Shown: positions 53,449-62,957, counted from the first letter of the stretch. The stretch is DNA of 64,000 bases from Puniceicoccus vermicola (GCF_014230055.1 NZ_JACHVA010000081.1:27883-91882); one strand, 5' to 3'. Made by a program: numbers and translations. The notes: generated by a model from the letters alone, not told the origin.

Positions 53449-55524
53449 TCAAAGAATTCGCTGAAGGGCCAACCCGAAATGCACGTAAATGCTCCAAGCC
53501 AGTGTCGGAATCAAGAGCCAACCGAGAATTCGACGCCCCCATCCCACTGGATCGTCCTTTCCGCGAGCCGACCAGCAAAGAGCAAACAGGAGCACCATCC
53601 ACGGCACATAGTCCACTGCGTAACGCGGCGCGGAATAGGAAAAGAGGGCGATGATGAGAAAATTGATCGCCGCAGCTACCGCCACCACCGCAAAGAGCCA
53701 AAGGGCCCGCCGGTCCGAGCAGCGCCAGAAGGCCACGGGGCAAAGAAATGGCAAAAGCACTAGGTAGGGATTCGCCACCAAGAGACCGACCCCGCCTTCG
53801 ACCCGGATATAAGACGACGGCCGAGACACCCATTCGAGCAACTCCTGACCTCTCAGATGAATCCACGGAAACGGCGAATAGATCGCCGGGGGCTGAAATA
53901 GATTAATGGTCAGGTTATAGGCCAAATTCTCCGGCTCGAGGAAATCCACGGTGTTCGGATCCACCACGCCTATCTGGAAATTGTGTCCAAACTCCAACGG
54001 ATCTCCAAAACGCGAATAGTTGTGGACCAGAAGCAGCAACCCAATTGCCGCAGCCGGAATAGAAAGGGCGAGGATCTTGCGCAGACCTTCCACCCAATAT
54101 CCCCGCCGCAGCACCAGAAAGAGAAATACCGATGCGACAAAAACGAGGCTGACCAGAACAAACGAGTGCCGACTCCCCATTGCGAATCCCAGGGCCAACC
54201 CCGCAAAAAACAACAAAAACGCCGACCTCCCTTTCCGCAGACCTTCGAAGGTCAGGAAGACCGCCGCCGCCATCCACATCAAAGCCGAACTCAACGCAAC
54301 CTCATAGACGACCGAACGCGCCATCAAAAAGAGAGCCCCGGTTGTCAGGCCAATCGTGAGCAGCCCCACGAGAATCGAACCTCCACTCGGCTTGGTCGGC
54401 AAGAGACTGCGCACCCGCAGGAAAGTGAAGAAGAGAAAGAAAAACGCCCAAGAAAGAAAACACGCATCCGCCCACCGATCCGGTAGGTCGGTTCCCGTCA
54501 CCACTCGCCACGGAATGTAGAGAGTGACGACCGGTGCCGGACCAAAATAGACGTAGTAGCGATTGTGGAAGAAACTCGCATCATGCAGCCGCAAAGTCTC
54601 GTTCGCGACCGGATCAAAGGGATTCTCCAATTCGAGGAGAGGCCGAGAGGGCTCCTCGAGCAAATCGAGTCTCCCGTGTAGGAACGACTCCGTGAGATGA
54701 AAGTAAAGATTGTGCCCAGCCATATGTTGGGGCACCGGCTTCTTCTCAGCTTGAGCCCCTAAGGAAAGATAGGTGACGACAAATAAGAAGAGGCCGACAC
54801 CGACCCAGACCCCAAGAAATCCAGCCAGCCCCCCTCCCTCTTGTCTCATTTCCAACCAGACCCGAATCATGAAAATCGAGCCCCACCCGAAGAGCACCAA
54901 CGCACAAAAGGTCGCCCCCAGAGGTAAGAGCAACCGGAAGAACTGGTCCCCTCCGAACACCGAAGGCTCCGGAGGATTGATCAGAAAATCGAACTGAGGG
55001 TCGCCTCCTGATGAACGAAAGATCAGCCCTCCATCACCATCGGGTCCGATCTCCGTCAACTGAACTGTGGGAATCAGAACTTCGCGTAATTCTTCACCAC
55101 GCCATTCCAAGGTCTTTTGGTCCGACAACAACCGCACCGCCCGAATCGAAAAAAGTCCCGGCTGCGACGGTCCATCAAAACGAATCTCCTCCCAATTCCG
55201 CGAAGGCAGGACAATCTTCGTCCATTCATAGCTCCCCGAAGCGACCACCGGGATCCGGCGGCTCTCCTCTTCACTCATCCCCTCCCCGGTATTTTGATAG
55301 ATTTGCAGGAAGACGTCATCTTTCCGTCCGTGGAGCGAAGTGCGCGCGTCCTTTTCCAAGCGGACCTCGACCTTCAACTCGACAGGGCTGAGCCACCCCG
55401 GAGGGAATGCGAGAAAAAGCATCCCCTTCACCAAGACCACCATGAACGCGATCCCGACCACCCAAAGAAGCGGATTTCGTAAAATGCGGGAAGACCTTCC
55501 CCCGAGGGATGTCCCCGCCATCAT
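53449..55524 (-). CDS. Large multi-span membrane protein with periplasmic domain, GT-C-like
   Basis: This 691-residue protein has one N-terminal helix (about 16-36), a beta-rich extracytoplasmic domain (about 45-205) and about ten further helices interrupted by loops such as HNRYYVYFGPAPVVTLYIPW. The later helices and a DPxxxxx-type loop (NPFDPVANETLRLHD) resemble PMT/ArnT-like GT-C transferases, but no definite catalytic motif was recognised. It starts in an ATGA overlap with the upstream epimerase. Its position beside the UbiA-type gene suggests use of a polyprenyl-phospho-sugar donor. Confidence 0.72.
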   Translation of the reverse strand: MMAGTSLGGRSSRILRNPLLWVVGIAFMVVLVKGMLFLAFPPGWLSPVELKVEVRLEKDARTSLHGRKDDVFLQIYQNTGEGMSEEESRRIPVVASGSYEWTKIVLPSRNWEEIRFDGPSQPGLFSIRAVRLLSDQKTLEWRGEELREVLIPTVQLTEIGPDGDGGLIFRSSGGDPQFDFLINPPEPSVFGGDQFFRLLLPLGATFCALVLFGWGSIFMIRVWLEMRQEGGGLAGFLGVWVGVGLFLFVVTYLSLGAQAEKKPVPQHMAGHNLYFHLTESFLHGRLDLLEEPSRPLLELENPFDPVANETLRLHDASFFHNRYYVYFGPAPVVTLYIPWRVVTGTDLPDRWADACFLSWAFFFLFFTFLRVRSLLPTKPSGGSILVGLLTIGLTTGALFLMARSVVYEVALSSALMWMAAAVFLTFEGLRKGRSAFLLFFAGLALGFAMGSRHSFVLVSLVFVASVFLFLVLRRGYWVEGLRKILALSIPAAAIGLLLLVHNYSRFGDPLEFGHNFQIGVVDPNTVDFLEPENLAYNLTINLFQPPAIYSPFPWIHLRGQELLEWVSRPSSYIRVEGGVGLLVANPYLVLLPFLCPVAFWRCSDRRALWLFAVVAVAAAINFLIIALFSYSAPRYAVDYVPWMVLLFALCWSARGKDDPVGWGRRILGWLLIPTLAWSIYVHFGLALQRIL

Positions 55525-56552
55525 CGAATCCAGCCCGCTTTTCGGTAAGCGTCGGCGGTATCCCGCAAGCCATCCTCAATCGGGTATGCCGGCTCATATC
55601 CAAGAATTCGCTGCGCTTTCCGGATATCGAAAGCCCGGCTCTTGGTAAAGAAATCCACTCGACGCCGATAAATGGGCGGAGTCAGACCGAGAGGAATCAT
55701 CGTCTTCTCACAGATCGTTCCCAGCCACTGCACGGGCGCCGCTGGCAGGTGAACCAGTTTCCCCTTTTTCCCCATAATCGAGGCAATCCTCTGCACCAGC
55801 TCGTTCAGAGAAAGATAGCGGTCCCCAGCGACAATAAACGGTTCCCCCACCGCCTCGGGCACGGTGCCCGCCAAGAGAAACCCGGAGGCAAGATCCTCCA
55901 CGTGCACCATATGGTAAAAGATCTCGCCATCTCCGAGCAGGAAAATTCGATCACGATTTGCCAGTCGGAACATCTTCAAAAGCCGCTGATCCTCCGGCCC
56001 AAATATCGCCGCCGGCCGAACCACACTCACCGGCAAACCCTTCTCCCGATAAAACTCCCAAGCCAGCTTTTCCCCTTCCAGTTTCGTGTCCTGATAAATG
56101 TCCCCCGGGGAATATCGATAGTTTTCGTCCGCTGGTGGGTTCTCAATATGCCCATGCACGCCAACCGTGCTGCAGTGGACGAATCGCTCAACCTTCTCTG
56201 CCACAGCCGCCGCACAGAGATTTCGAGTCCCCTCAACATGAACCTCTCGGTAGACATCATCGTTGAGCCCCCCCTCACGATAAACCGCTGCCAAATGAAA
56301 AACCTTCGCCACTCCGGCAACCGCTTCCCGCACTGCCGAAGGATCCGTCACCGATCCCTCCACGCACTCGACGCCCGCCAGCCCCTTCGAAGCCAACTTC
56401 TCCCGAGAGCGCACAAGCACCCGAACCTGAGCCCCAGCCTCGACCAACCGACGAGCCAACACTCCCCCGGCAAAACCCGTAGCTCCCGTTACCAGAACCC
56501 TCTGCCCAGCATAGGACGATTCAACTGCCTTCAAATGTTCCCGCGACATCAC
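55521..56552 (-). CDS. NAD-dependent epimerase/dehydratase (extended SDR)
   Basis: The 343-residue protein has the Rossmann motif TGATGFAGG (about 22-30), a Ser/His segment HCSTVGVHG and the catalytic YxxxK in YQDTK. SVVRPAAIFGP follows. It resembles 3-beta-hydroxysteroid-dehydrogenase-type extended SDRs; in this context a nucleotide- or polyprenyl-sugar epimerase or reductase is more likely. It is the first gene of the glycan operon; 120 bases separate it from transposase copy 2. Confidence 0.85.
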   Translation of the reverse strand: MMSREHLKAVESSYAGQRVLVTGATGFAGGVLARRLVEAGAQVRVLVRSREKLASKGLAGVECVEGSVTDPSAVREAVAGVAKVFHLAAVYREGGLNDDVYREVHVEGTRNLCAAAVAEKVERFVHCSTVGVHGHIENPPADENYRYSPGDIYQDTKLEGEKLAWEFYREKGLPVSVVRPAAIFGPEDQRLLKMFRLANRDRIFLLGDGEIFYHMVHVEDLASGFLLAGTVPEAVGEPFIVAGDRYLSLNELVQRIASIMGKKGKLVHLPAAPVQWLGTICEKTMIPLGLTPPIYRRRVDFFTKSRAFDIRKAQRILGYEPAYPIEDGLRDTADAYRKAGWIR

Positions 56553-56672
56553 TCAACAATAACCTTACGGAGAGCAGAAGGGTCAATCCCGCAACTCACC
56601 CAGCCCCTCTCCATTCGATTAAGTTTTCCGGTCACTCCGCTCTCTAATAACGAAAATAACAACACCCAGGAC

Positions 56673-57629
56673 CTATCCAAACAACCCCTTGCGCAACCCA
56701 GTCCCAACAGAGAGCCCCTTCCAGTCACTCCCCCGCAAAGGACGAGGCCTTCGCGCCCGCTTCCCTTCCGGTTCATCCTCTAGGAACTTGTTCACAAAGT
56801 CCTCCGATCCCAGCACCATCCCGTCTGAAAAATAGCGAACCCGACACCGCAATACCACGGAAAGAGGCAACTTCCCCTTCTCCTCCTGCAAAACCCGGAC
56901 CGCTTCTTCGTGAGAAATGGACTCTTTCCCATCTTTCTCTCCATCGCCAGCCCCATACAAAGTCTGCCGATACCCCGCCAGGTCCTTATCCACAACCGAA
57001 AGCCCGGCTCGAGCCAGTCGCCCACCCCCAAGAGCCTCCGCATAACCGCAAAACCGATAATCCTTAGGATCCGAAACCAACCCCGCCCGAACTGCATTTA
57101 AGTCAATATACGCCGCCACCGTTCTAAGTGCCCAACGGTCCCCTTCTACCAAAACACTCTTAAAACGGGCCGACCAAAGCGGCCCAAACCGATCCCGCGA
57201 CCGATTGAACCAAAGCGTGAATCGAAGCTTCAAAGTCCGCATAAATTCAGAGACATCATGCATCCGGCGGGTAAGCTCCTTGCGCAACTCCCTCCCATCA
57301 AGAAAGTTATCCTTCAAATGCCCTTCCAAAACCTCCGCAGGCATTGGATTCCAAGGAGTAGGCTTAGGATAAAGCTTCCGATACCGCCGAACCAACTCAG
57401 CATCCGAAACCTCCGTCCCTGCTGGCGGCACCTCCACCAAAATATGAAAATGGTTCTTCATCACCGCATAAGTAACCACCCGAACCCCGGAGAACTCGGC
57501 CACCTGCCAGATCATCTTTCGCAAAACCTCCCTCTCCCGATCCCCGAAGAGAGCCTCCCCATTCACTGTCCGGCTCATCAGATGATGATAAGACAATCGG
57601 TCCGATTCCTTACGTCTTAATTTGCCCAT
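56673..57629 (-). CDS. REP-associated-type Y1 transposase (RAYT-like), copy 2
   Basis: From ATG 57629 this 318-residue protein is collinear with the copy at 29183-30133: HUH motif HFHILVEVP, FTLWFNRSRDRFGPLW and the Tyr segment AYIDLNAVRAGLVSDPKDYRF. The middle ~120 residues are almost unchanged between copies, while the ends differ more. An in-frame TTG at 57653 was rejected. Catalytic motifs are intact. It lies between the glycan operon and a DUF2569 gene and may mark the operon edge. Sense-strand composition is unlike the host genes. Confidence 0.92.
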   Translation of the reverse strand: MGKLRRKESDRLSYHHLMSRTVNGEALFGDREREVLRKMIWQVAEFSGVRVVTYAVMKNHFHILVEVPPAGTEVSDAELVRRYRKLYPKPTPWNPMPAEVLEGHLKDNFLDGRELRKELTRRMHDVSEFMRTLKLRFTLWFNRSRDRFGPLWSARFKSVLVEGDRWALRTVAAYIDLNAVRAGLVSDPKDYRFCGYAEALGGGRLARAGLSVVDKDLAGYRQTLYGAGDGEKDGKESISHEEAVRVLQEEKGKLPLSVVLRCRVRYFSDGMVLGSEDFVNKFLEDEPEGKRARRPRPLRGSDWKGLSVGTGLRKGLFG

Positions 57630-57670
57630 GCCAAAACTATCACCTTTCTTCAAGTCATAGTCGAATATTT

Positions 57671-57683
57671 TATAACGGTTATA
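57671..57683. repeat. Short palindrome upstream of transposase copy 2
   Basis: TATAACGGTTATA (57671-57683) is an inverted repeat with one central base, 41 bases before the transposase start in an AT-rich stretch. It parallels the hairpin before copy 1 by position but not by sequence. Confidence 0.35.
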
Positions 57684-57725
57684 TTAAATTATCCCTTACC
57701 AGTAACTTTCGGAATTTGATCAATG

Positions 57726-58235
57726 TTACCTCTCCGAAGATTGAGAGGATCGGACCATCCTATGGATGAAAGTATTCTTCACTCGCTTGGAACGGAGAAA
57801 ATACGGGATCCAGATTAGGGCTGAGATTCCGGCGCGGACTACGCCTTCCATGGCGTCGTCTTCAGTTGACTCGGAAACCATAGGGATGAAGTCGGCTGCG
57901 ATCAGGTCGATCGTCACGAACAGGAAATTGATGATCAGGAAGGCGATCATTGCTTTTGGGGCCGCTGCGTTTTTCTGGAAAAAGAAGACCAAGAGAATAA
58001 TGGAGAAGACCAGAAGGCCGAAGTTTCCGGCAATTTCGAAAATCAGGAGCGGAGCCCATAGGGGATGGTAGTATTCTGACCCAGGGGTGGTGAGGACGTC
58101 CCAGCCTCCGGAATCGAAAATTGGGCCATAGGTGGTCAACAGCAGGGCTCCCAAGGCGAAGGGGGCGACTAACAAGCCGAGAATGGGGAGGACTAGCCAG
58201 CCGCCTAGACCAGAGGGGGTATTGGGGGATTCCAT
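57726..58235 (-). CDS. DUF2569-like membrane protein
   Basis: A 169-residue protein with about four hydrophobic helices. The opening GLGGWLVLPILGLLVAPF matches the GGWL start of DUF2569 proteins, and later helices are FGLLVFSIILLVFFF and AFLIINFLFVTIDL. Function is unknown for the family. It lies alone between transposase copy 2 and the methyltransferase gene. A charged C-terminal tail follows SALIWIPYFLRSKRVKNTF. Confidence 0.72.
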   Translation of the reverse strand: MESPNTPSGLGGWLVLPILGLLVAPFALGALLLTTYGPIFDSGGWDVLTTPGSEYYHPLWAPLLIFEIAGNFGLLVFSIILLVFFFQKNAAAPKAMIAFLIINFLFVTIDLIAADFIPMVSESTEDDAMEGVVRAGISALIWIPYFLRSKRVKNTFIHRMVRSSQSSER

Positions 58236-58353
58236 TGCTTTCGATTCAAAGTAGGCCTTTGCACTCCAGGTTGGGTCCGGATGGCCTTATGAAGGGGTCA
58301 GCCCAGTCCTTTTCAGAGCAGATGCCAAACCTTATCTATCTCGCTAGATCGAT

Positions 58354-59115
58354 TTACGATTGCTTCGGAGACAAGATGAGCCACTCCGTTTCCTCATTCC
58401 GGCCTTCGAGCATGAAGTATTTCTTCAAGCCTTTCGGGCAGAGGTTGAGGATGGGGTGTTTTGGAAAATCGTCCAGTGTGCGCTCGCGAAGCTCGATGTG
58501 CTTCAGGTCATGGGTGTCCTTCGAGCGTTCCTTCAGACGTTCCAAGATGTCCGCATGGGCAAAGAAGTGGAGTTCGATCAGGAGATGGCAGTTGGCCAAG
58601 CCGGGAACCTTTTCCAGGTCGAAGAGTTCGTTCTCGTATCCCTCACAATCCAGAATTACGAGGGTCGGGTCCTTGTCACCAATCTCCCGGTCCAATGCTT
58701 CCGGATCGCAGAAACCTTCGATCCGCACCCGATTCTCCAGGCCATTGCGTTTCAGAAGCTTACGTTGGAGGCTCCGCCCCAATGGATCGCCTTCAAAGGC
58801 AACGACTTCGACATCCGGAATCTTACTGGCAAACCCAGCAGCGTAGTAGCCCTCCGCGGTTCCCACGTCGATGATCTTAGCCGGATTCAGGTCGATCAGC
58901 TTCTGAACTTCATCGTGCAACTCCACTTCATAAGTGGCGATCAACTTGTTGTAATAGGCGGAGCCGACACTCGTGTAGACGTAGCGCAATCCTTGAAACG
59001 GACCTGCAATGACTTTTCGCCCACATACCCAGTAGTAGAGCCAATGAGCCAGCAAGTATGGCTGGGCCCAATGCGGCAATTTACGTTTCAGAGAAGTGTA
59101 AGCAGCTTTGACCAT
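58354..59115 (-). CDS. FkbM-like SAM-dependent methyltransferase
   Basis: The 253-residue protein has the SAM-binding motif IIDVGTAEGYYAAGFA near residue 87, an acidic second strand VVAFEGDPLGRS and VILDCEGYENELF, typical of FkbM-type methyltransferases. An N-terminal ~60 residues carry aromatic LAHWLYYWVCGRKV. These enzymes often methylate sugar hydroxyls of surface glycans. It precedes the deacetylase gene by transcription order in reverse (131 bases downstream of it), so it may share the glycan role. Substrate unknown. Confidence 0.8.
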   Translation of the reverse strand: MVKAAYTSLKRKLPHWAQPYLLAHWLYYWVCGRKVIAGPFQGLRYVYTSVGSAYYNKLIATYEVELHDEVQKLIDLNPAKIIDVGTAEGYYAAGFASKIPDVEVVAFEGDPLGRSLQRKLLKRNGLENRVRIEGFCDPEALDREIGDKDPTLVILDCEGYENELFDLEKVPGLANCHLLIELHFFAHADILERLKERSKDTHDLKHIELRERTLDDFPKHPILNLCPKGLKKYFMLEGRNEETEWLILSPKQS

Positions 59116-59246
59116 CGATATTAGAAAATAGGAACCAGCTTTTTTGGATCAGTCGGAGGATGGAAAGGCAACGGCAATCGGAACCCTGCCTCGAAATTGC
59201 TGACTTTCGGGAGCTTCCGCCTCCCGAAGTGAATCATTCGACCCGC

Positions 59247-60269
59247 TCACTTCGGCACGGGAATCCGCCGCCGCCCTTGGCCGGGCAATTGATAGATCCA
59301 ATTATGCTTCAGCCGCATCAGGCGGAAAGGATCGTCCCCTGAGCGGACATACCGTTTCCCGGGAAAAGAATCCGAAAAAGCCGCGCGATATCCTGCCTTC
59401 CGGACCTCCTCTCTCGCCACCTCCCCGGCTACCGCCCAAGGGAAACAGAGAATTCTCGCCGGTCGTCCCAGCTCCTCTTCAATCCTCTTCCGGCAGAGCG
59501 ACAGATCCTTGCGGATGGCCTCCACCCTCTCGGTCTCGGTTTCCAGCCTCCCGCCTTCGAAGCATGCCAAGGCATCTGACATCCTTGAGCGGGTCACCCA
59601 TCGCTCTTGACCGATTTCCCGCTCATCGACCGGCCGAAACGATTCCTCGCCCGTCCAAATTAGTGGTTTGGAGAGCAAGGGCATTGCACGAAGCGAATCC
59701 TCGGTCCAAAACGGCACCTCTTGATCGGCGCCTACCGGAATCTGCTCGTGGGCAAAAGTGTGCGACTCGACCTCAATCACTCCCTCCTCGTCCAAACTGC
59801 GCAGCTCATCCCAGCGGCAAAACATTTCGCAACCCCGATCTCCAAATTCTTCCATTTCCGGGTCTTCCTCGATCGTCGTTCGAACCCCCTCGCGCACGGA
59901 CACCCGCCCCGGAACGGCAAAGGTCACCGCCCGCAACCCATAACGCCTCAGCAAGGGTGCCGCCACTGTCCAGAGAGAGGTCCATGCATCGTCGAAGGTG
60001 AGCAAAACCGTTTTCTCCCGAATGGTCTCGCGGCCTTCGAGAATCCCCAACATCTCTTCCACATTGGCACAGCGATATCCATTCTCGCTCAAGTACCGCA
60101 GGTATGGCTCCAAATACTGAGGAGTGACCTCATGGAAATGGAAAACGGGTAAAATCTTTCGACTCAACGGCCCCCCGAAGAGGAACATCGGGTAGCACCC
60201 CGTGGCCATATCGAGCGGCGCTCGCAGCGGGCAGAGTTTCTCGGTCCAGGGAATCTTCGGATTTTTCAT
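59247..60269 (-). CDS. Polysaccharide deacetylase (NodB-like)
   Basis: From ATG 60269 the protein is 340 residues. NodB features: PVFHFHEV start, TVLLTFDDAWTSLWTVAAPLLRR with the catalytic/metal Asp pair, then IEVESHTFAHEQIP with metal His residues and a late ILCFPWAVAG segment. Such enzymes remove acetyl groups from peptidoglycan or exopolysaccharide. There is no signal peptide, so it may act in the cytoplasm or be membrane-associated. Its ATG overlaps the GlpD-like stop in ATGA, an unexpected pairing. The longer start at 60299 was rejected. Confidence 0.85.
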   Translation of the reverse strand: MKNPKIPWTEKLCPLRAPLDMATGCYPMFLFGGPLSRKILPVFHFHEVTPQYLEPYLRYLSENGYRCANVEEMLGILEGRETIREKTVLLTFDDAWTSLWTVAAPLLRRYGLRAVTFAVPGRVSVREGVRTTIEEDPEMEEFGDRGCEMFCRWDELRSLDEEGVIEVESHTFAHEQIPVGADQEVPFWTEDSLRAMPLLSKPLIWTGEESFRPVDEREIGQERWVTRSRMSDALACFEGGRLETETERVEAIRKDLSLCRKRIEEELGRPARILCFPWAVAGEVAREEVRKAGYRAAFSDSFPGKRYVRSGDDPFRLMRLKHNWIYQLPGQGRRRIPVPK

Positions 60270-61753
60270 TTCCACAACCTCTCCGGAATCTTGGTGCACA
60301 AACGCCCGATCACCGCCTCGGCCTCAGCCCGACAATTCTCGGGACTCCATCCCAGAACGCGCCCCAGCCGCTCCGCCGCCCGATGAATTTCCTCCACCGA
60401 GCACTCTTCATCGAGCACAACATTCCGCCGGCGCAACAAAGCGTCTGCCAGATGAAAGACCTTTTCGACCCGCACCCCCTCGCGGAGGATCGCCTCCGCC
60501 GGATCCTCTTCTGCGACTAGGAGAGACTCCCACGGGAACGGCACATCCGAAAAAACCCGCTTTCCCGACCGCAACCTCGGCTCGAGTTCCCAGCCTAATT
60601 CTTCCAACGCCTCCCGCGCCATCTCCGGGGCCGTCGTGTATTTCACCGTCCGTACCGCCAGGCGATTCTCCTCGAGATCAAAAATAGCACTCTCCTTAGC
60701 CGGTTGCGCCACATCCTCCACCCGATCATCGGCGGGAAGCAGTCCGCTGTGAACATAGCGCAAGCTCTTCCGATCAAATCCCATCCCCGGCGCCACCGCC
60801 TCAATCTCCTCCAACCAACGGGCCAAATCCTCCTCGCTCACGGCGGTATCCGGCATCTCCATGCGGTCATACCAAGTCCCCACCATCGTCTGATCGCCTC
60901 GGGGAACAAAAAACAACAGCCGGTTCCCACGGCGCACCAGTGCATCGGGATCATTCGTATCCTCCCGACTCTCCAACCCGACGGCCTGATTCCCCAACGG
61001 CTTCCCTTCGAAAACCAAATTGACCCCGCGCAGGACTGGCAGACGCCCCTCCGACAAACGCTCTTCGACCCGCGGCCCCGTCGCCTCAATACAAACCTTG
61101 GCCTCTACAGATCGGGTTGAGGACTCGCGCTGATCGAGAAACTTCGCCGACCAGCCCTCGCCGGATTTCTCAATTTCCAGCACCTCGCAATAATTCCGGC
61201 AGACCGCGCCGGCCTTCTCGGCAGCGCGCACCACCTCGTAAATGACCCGCTCACTGTTGGTCATCACCGCCTCGTTCCATGACGCCACTCCATTGGCCCC
61301 CGGAGAAAAAATCCCACCCGGAACGAAGCGCTTTGGATCCCCGGCCAAGACTTTGCCCGCTGGACCCGGACCTCCATCCCGCCAGAGTCGGCAGAGCATT
61401 CCGTAAAGAAACAACGCCGCGCGCATGGCACCCCTACCCCGAACGCCATTCCCCCGCGTTTCCAAGTAAAACGGAATATCCTCAATAAAATCTCCCGCCA
61501 GCGCGCGAGTGGAACGCACCGATCGCCGCGACTCCCGGATCCGCTTCAAATTCCCATGTTGCAGATACCGCAATCCCCCATGCAGTACCTTCAGACTATT
61601 CGCCGAGGTCCCAGCTCCAAAGTCGTCCTTTTCGAGGAGAATCACCCGCGCCCCGGTTCGCGCCGCTTCGAAAGCGATCCACGCCCCCTGCACGCCTCCA
61701 CCGACCACCATCAGGTCATACATCTCCACCGATTTTAAATCCGACGCACTCAT
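60266..61753 (-). CDS. GlpD-like FAD-dependent oxidoreductase
   Basis: The protein (495 residues from ATG 61753) has the FAD motif MVVGGGVQGAWIAFEAARTG, EKDDFGAGTSANSLKVLHGG and LRYLQHGNLKRIRES, typical of glycerol-3-phosphate dehydrogenase (GlpD). The C-terminal region is not the standard GlpD C-domain in length, so substrate may be another alpha-glycerophosphate-like sugar or hydroxy acid. It overlaps the deacetylase gene. A TTG at 61762 is an alternative start. Confidence 0.82.
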   Translation of the reverse strand: MSASDLKSVEMYDLMVVGGGVQGAWIAFEAARTGARVILLEKDDFGAGTSANSLKVLHGGLRYLQHGNLKRIRESRRSVRSTRALAGDFIEDIPFYLETRGNGVRGRGAMRAALFLYGMLCRLWRDGGPGPAGKVLAGDPKRFVPGGIFSPGANGVASWNEAVMTNSERVIYEVVRAAEKAGAVCRNYCEVLEIEKSGEGWSAKFLDQRESSTRSVEAKVCIEATGPRVEERLSEGRLPVLRGVNLVFEGKPLGNQAVGLESREDTNDPDALVRRGNRLLFFVPRGDQTMVGTWYDRMEMPDTAVSEEDLARWLEEIEAVAPGMGFDRKSLRYVHSGLLPADDRVEDVAQPAKESAIFDLEENRLAVRTVKYTTAPEMAREALEELGWELEPRLRSGKRVFSDVPFPWESLLVAEEDPAEAILREGVRVEKVFHLADALLRRRNVVLDEECSVEEIHRAAERLGRVLGWSPENCRAEAEAVIGRLCTKIPERLWK

Positions 61754-61898
61754 TCCTCTCAAAACCCAATTGCCCCACTCTTTCCCGACTTTGGCAAGCT
61801 TCTCCCGTCAGGAAAATTTGATCGCGACGGACTCCCTCATTCCGGTCGCCGGCATCCGACAATGCTTGCCGCAGAGTCGACCACCCTTACTCAGGGGA

Positions 61899-62957
61899 TC
61901 ATTCCATCTGATCGCGGGCGAGCTTGCGCATGTCCTCGACCTTATCGATCTCATCCATGATCTCGTGCCCGATCATCGTTTCGATCACATCTTCCAGAGT
62001 GACGACTCCGGCGAAACCACCAAATTCATCGACCACGATCGCCATATGCTCTCGCTCCTTCAGGAACCGAAGAAACAACTTCTTGAGCGAAGACTCTTCT
62101 TTCACCACAAAAGCCTCGTGCACCAAGTCCGACAAAGGACGATCAAACTCATCACGCGCCGCCGCCGCGAGGATATCACTCTTGAGCACATAGCCAAGGA
62201 TCTCATCAACGCTCTTTCCCCGCACTGGAATCCTTGAATAGGGAATGCTCTCATGATCCTTCATCACCTGGCCCACGGTCCGTTCCGATGGCCACACCAA
62301 GGTGACCACCCTCGGGGTCAGGACATCTTCGACTTTCACGGAACGAAAGGCGATCACGCTACGAACCGCTGCCGCCTCGGTCAGATCGAGAATCCCTTCC
62401 GCCTGGCCCAGTTGAGCCATGGCCAGCATCTCGTCGCGGTCCATTGATGAATTGTCATCGTTGCGCGACAGCAATCGGGTAATCCCCATCGCGAGCCACA
62501 CAAACGGCCGGAGGATAATCGTCAGCCAATACGTGATATAGGCCGAGGGTACGGCCAATTGCCGCCAGAAAGTCGCCCCCACGGTTTTCGGGATGATCTC
62601 CGACAAAACCAGGATGAGCAGCGTCAAGACAGCCGAAACGATGGTCAACGAGGCCTCTCCCCAGACCAACTGCGCCTGCGCACCGACGCCTGCAGCTCCC
62701 GCCGTATGGGCAATCGTATTTAGGCTGAGAATCGCCGCCAGAGGCCGATCGACATTCTCCTTCAACAACCCGAGCAACTTGGCAGAGCGCGCGCCCTTTT
62801 CCTTCATGCTCGTTACATAGGAAGGCGTCATCGACAGAAGCACCGCCTCCAGAATCGAACAGAGAAACGAGCAAAGCACCGCCAAGAGAAAATAGAATAT
62901 CAACAACCCCATGTGAGATCCGACGGTATCTAGACTCTCTCCAACCTCAAGCCCCAC
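61899..62957 (-). CDS. CNNM/CorC-type membrane protein (DUF21 plus CBS pair)
   Basis: The 352-residue protein has a DUF21 membrane domain (about 16-190; start FYFLLAVLCSFLCSILEAVLLSMTP). A CBS pair follows (about 205-340) with LTPRVVTLVWPSERTVGQVM and SKSVD-like and VDEFGGFAGVVTLEDVIE. Family members are Mg/Co or Na-coupled divalent-cation exporters; there is no C-terminal CorC_HlyC domain, so it is the short form. The GTG start at 62957 has an AGGGGAG upstream; ATG 62912 just before the first helix is the alternative. Confidence 0.87.
   Translation of the reverse strand: MGLEVGESLDTVGSHMGLLIFYFLLAVLCSFLCSILEAVLLSMTPSYVTSMKEKGARSAKLLGLLKENVDRPLAAILSLNTIAHTAGAAGVGAQAQLVWGEASLTIVSAVLTLLILVLSEIIPKTVGATFWRQLAVPSAYITYWLTIILRPFVWLAMGITRLLSRNDDNSSMDRDEMLAMAQLGQAEGILDLTEAAAVRSVIAFRSVKVEDVLTPRVVTLVWPSERTVGQVMKDHESIPYSRIPVRGKSVDEILGYVLKSDILAAAARDEFDRPLSDLVHEAFVVKEESSLKKLFLRFLKEREHMAIVVDEFGGFAGVVTLEDVIETMIGHEIMDEIDKVEDMRKLARDQME

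Noticed and set aside
58360..59124. Plus-strand 254-residue open frame opposite the methyltransferase
   Set aside because: Exactly antisense to a frame with intact SAM-binding motifs; no family features of its own.
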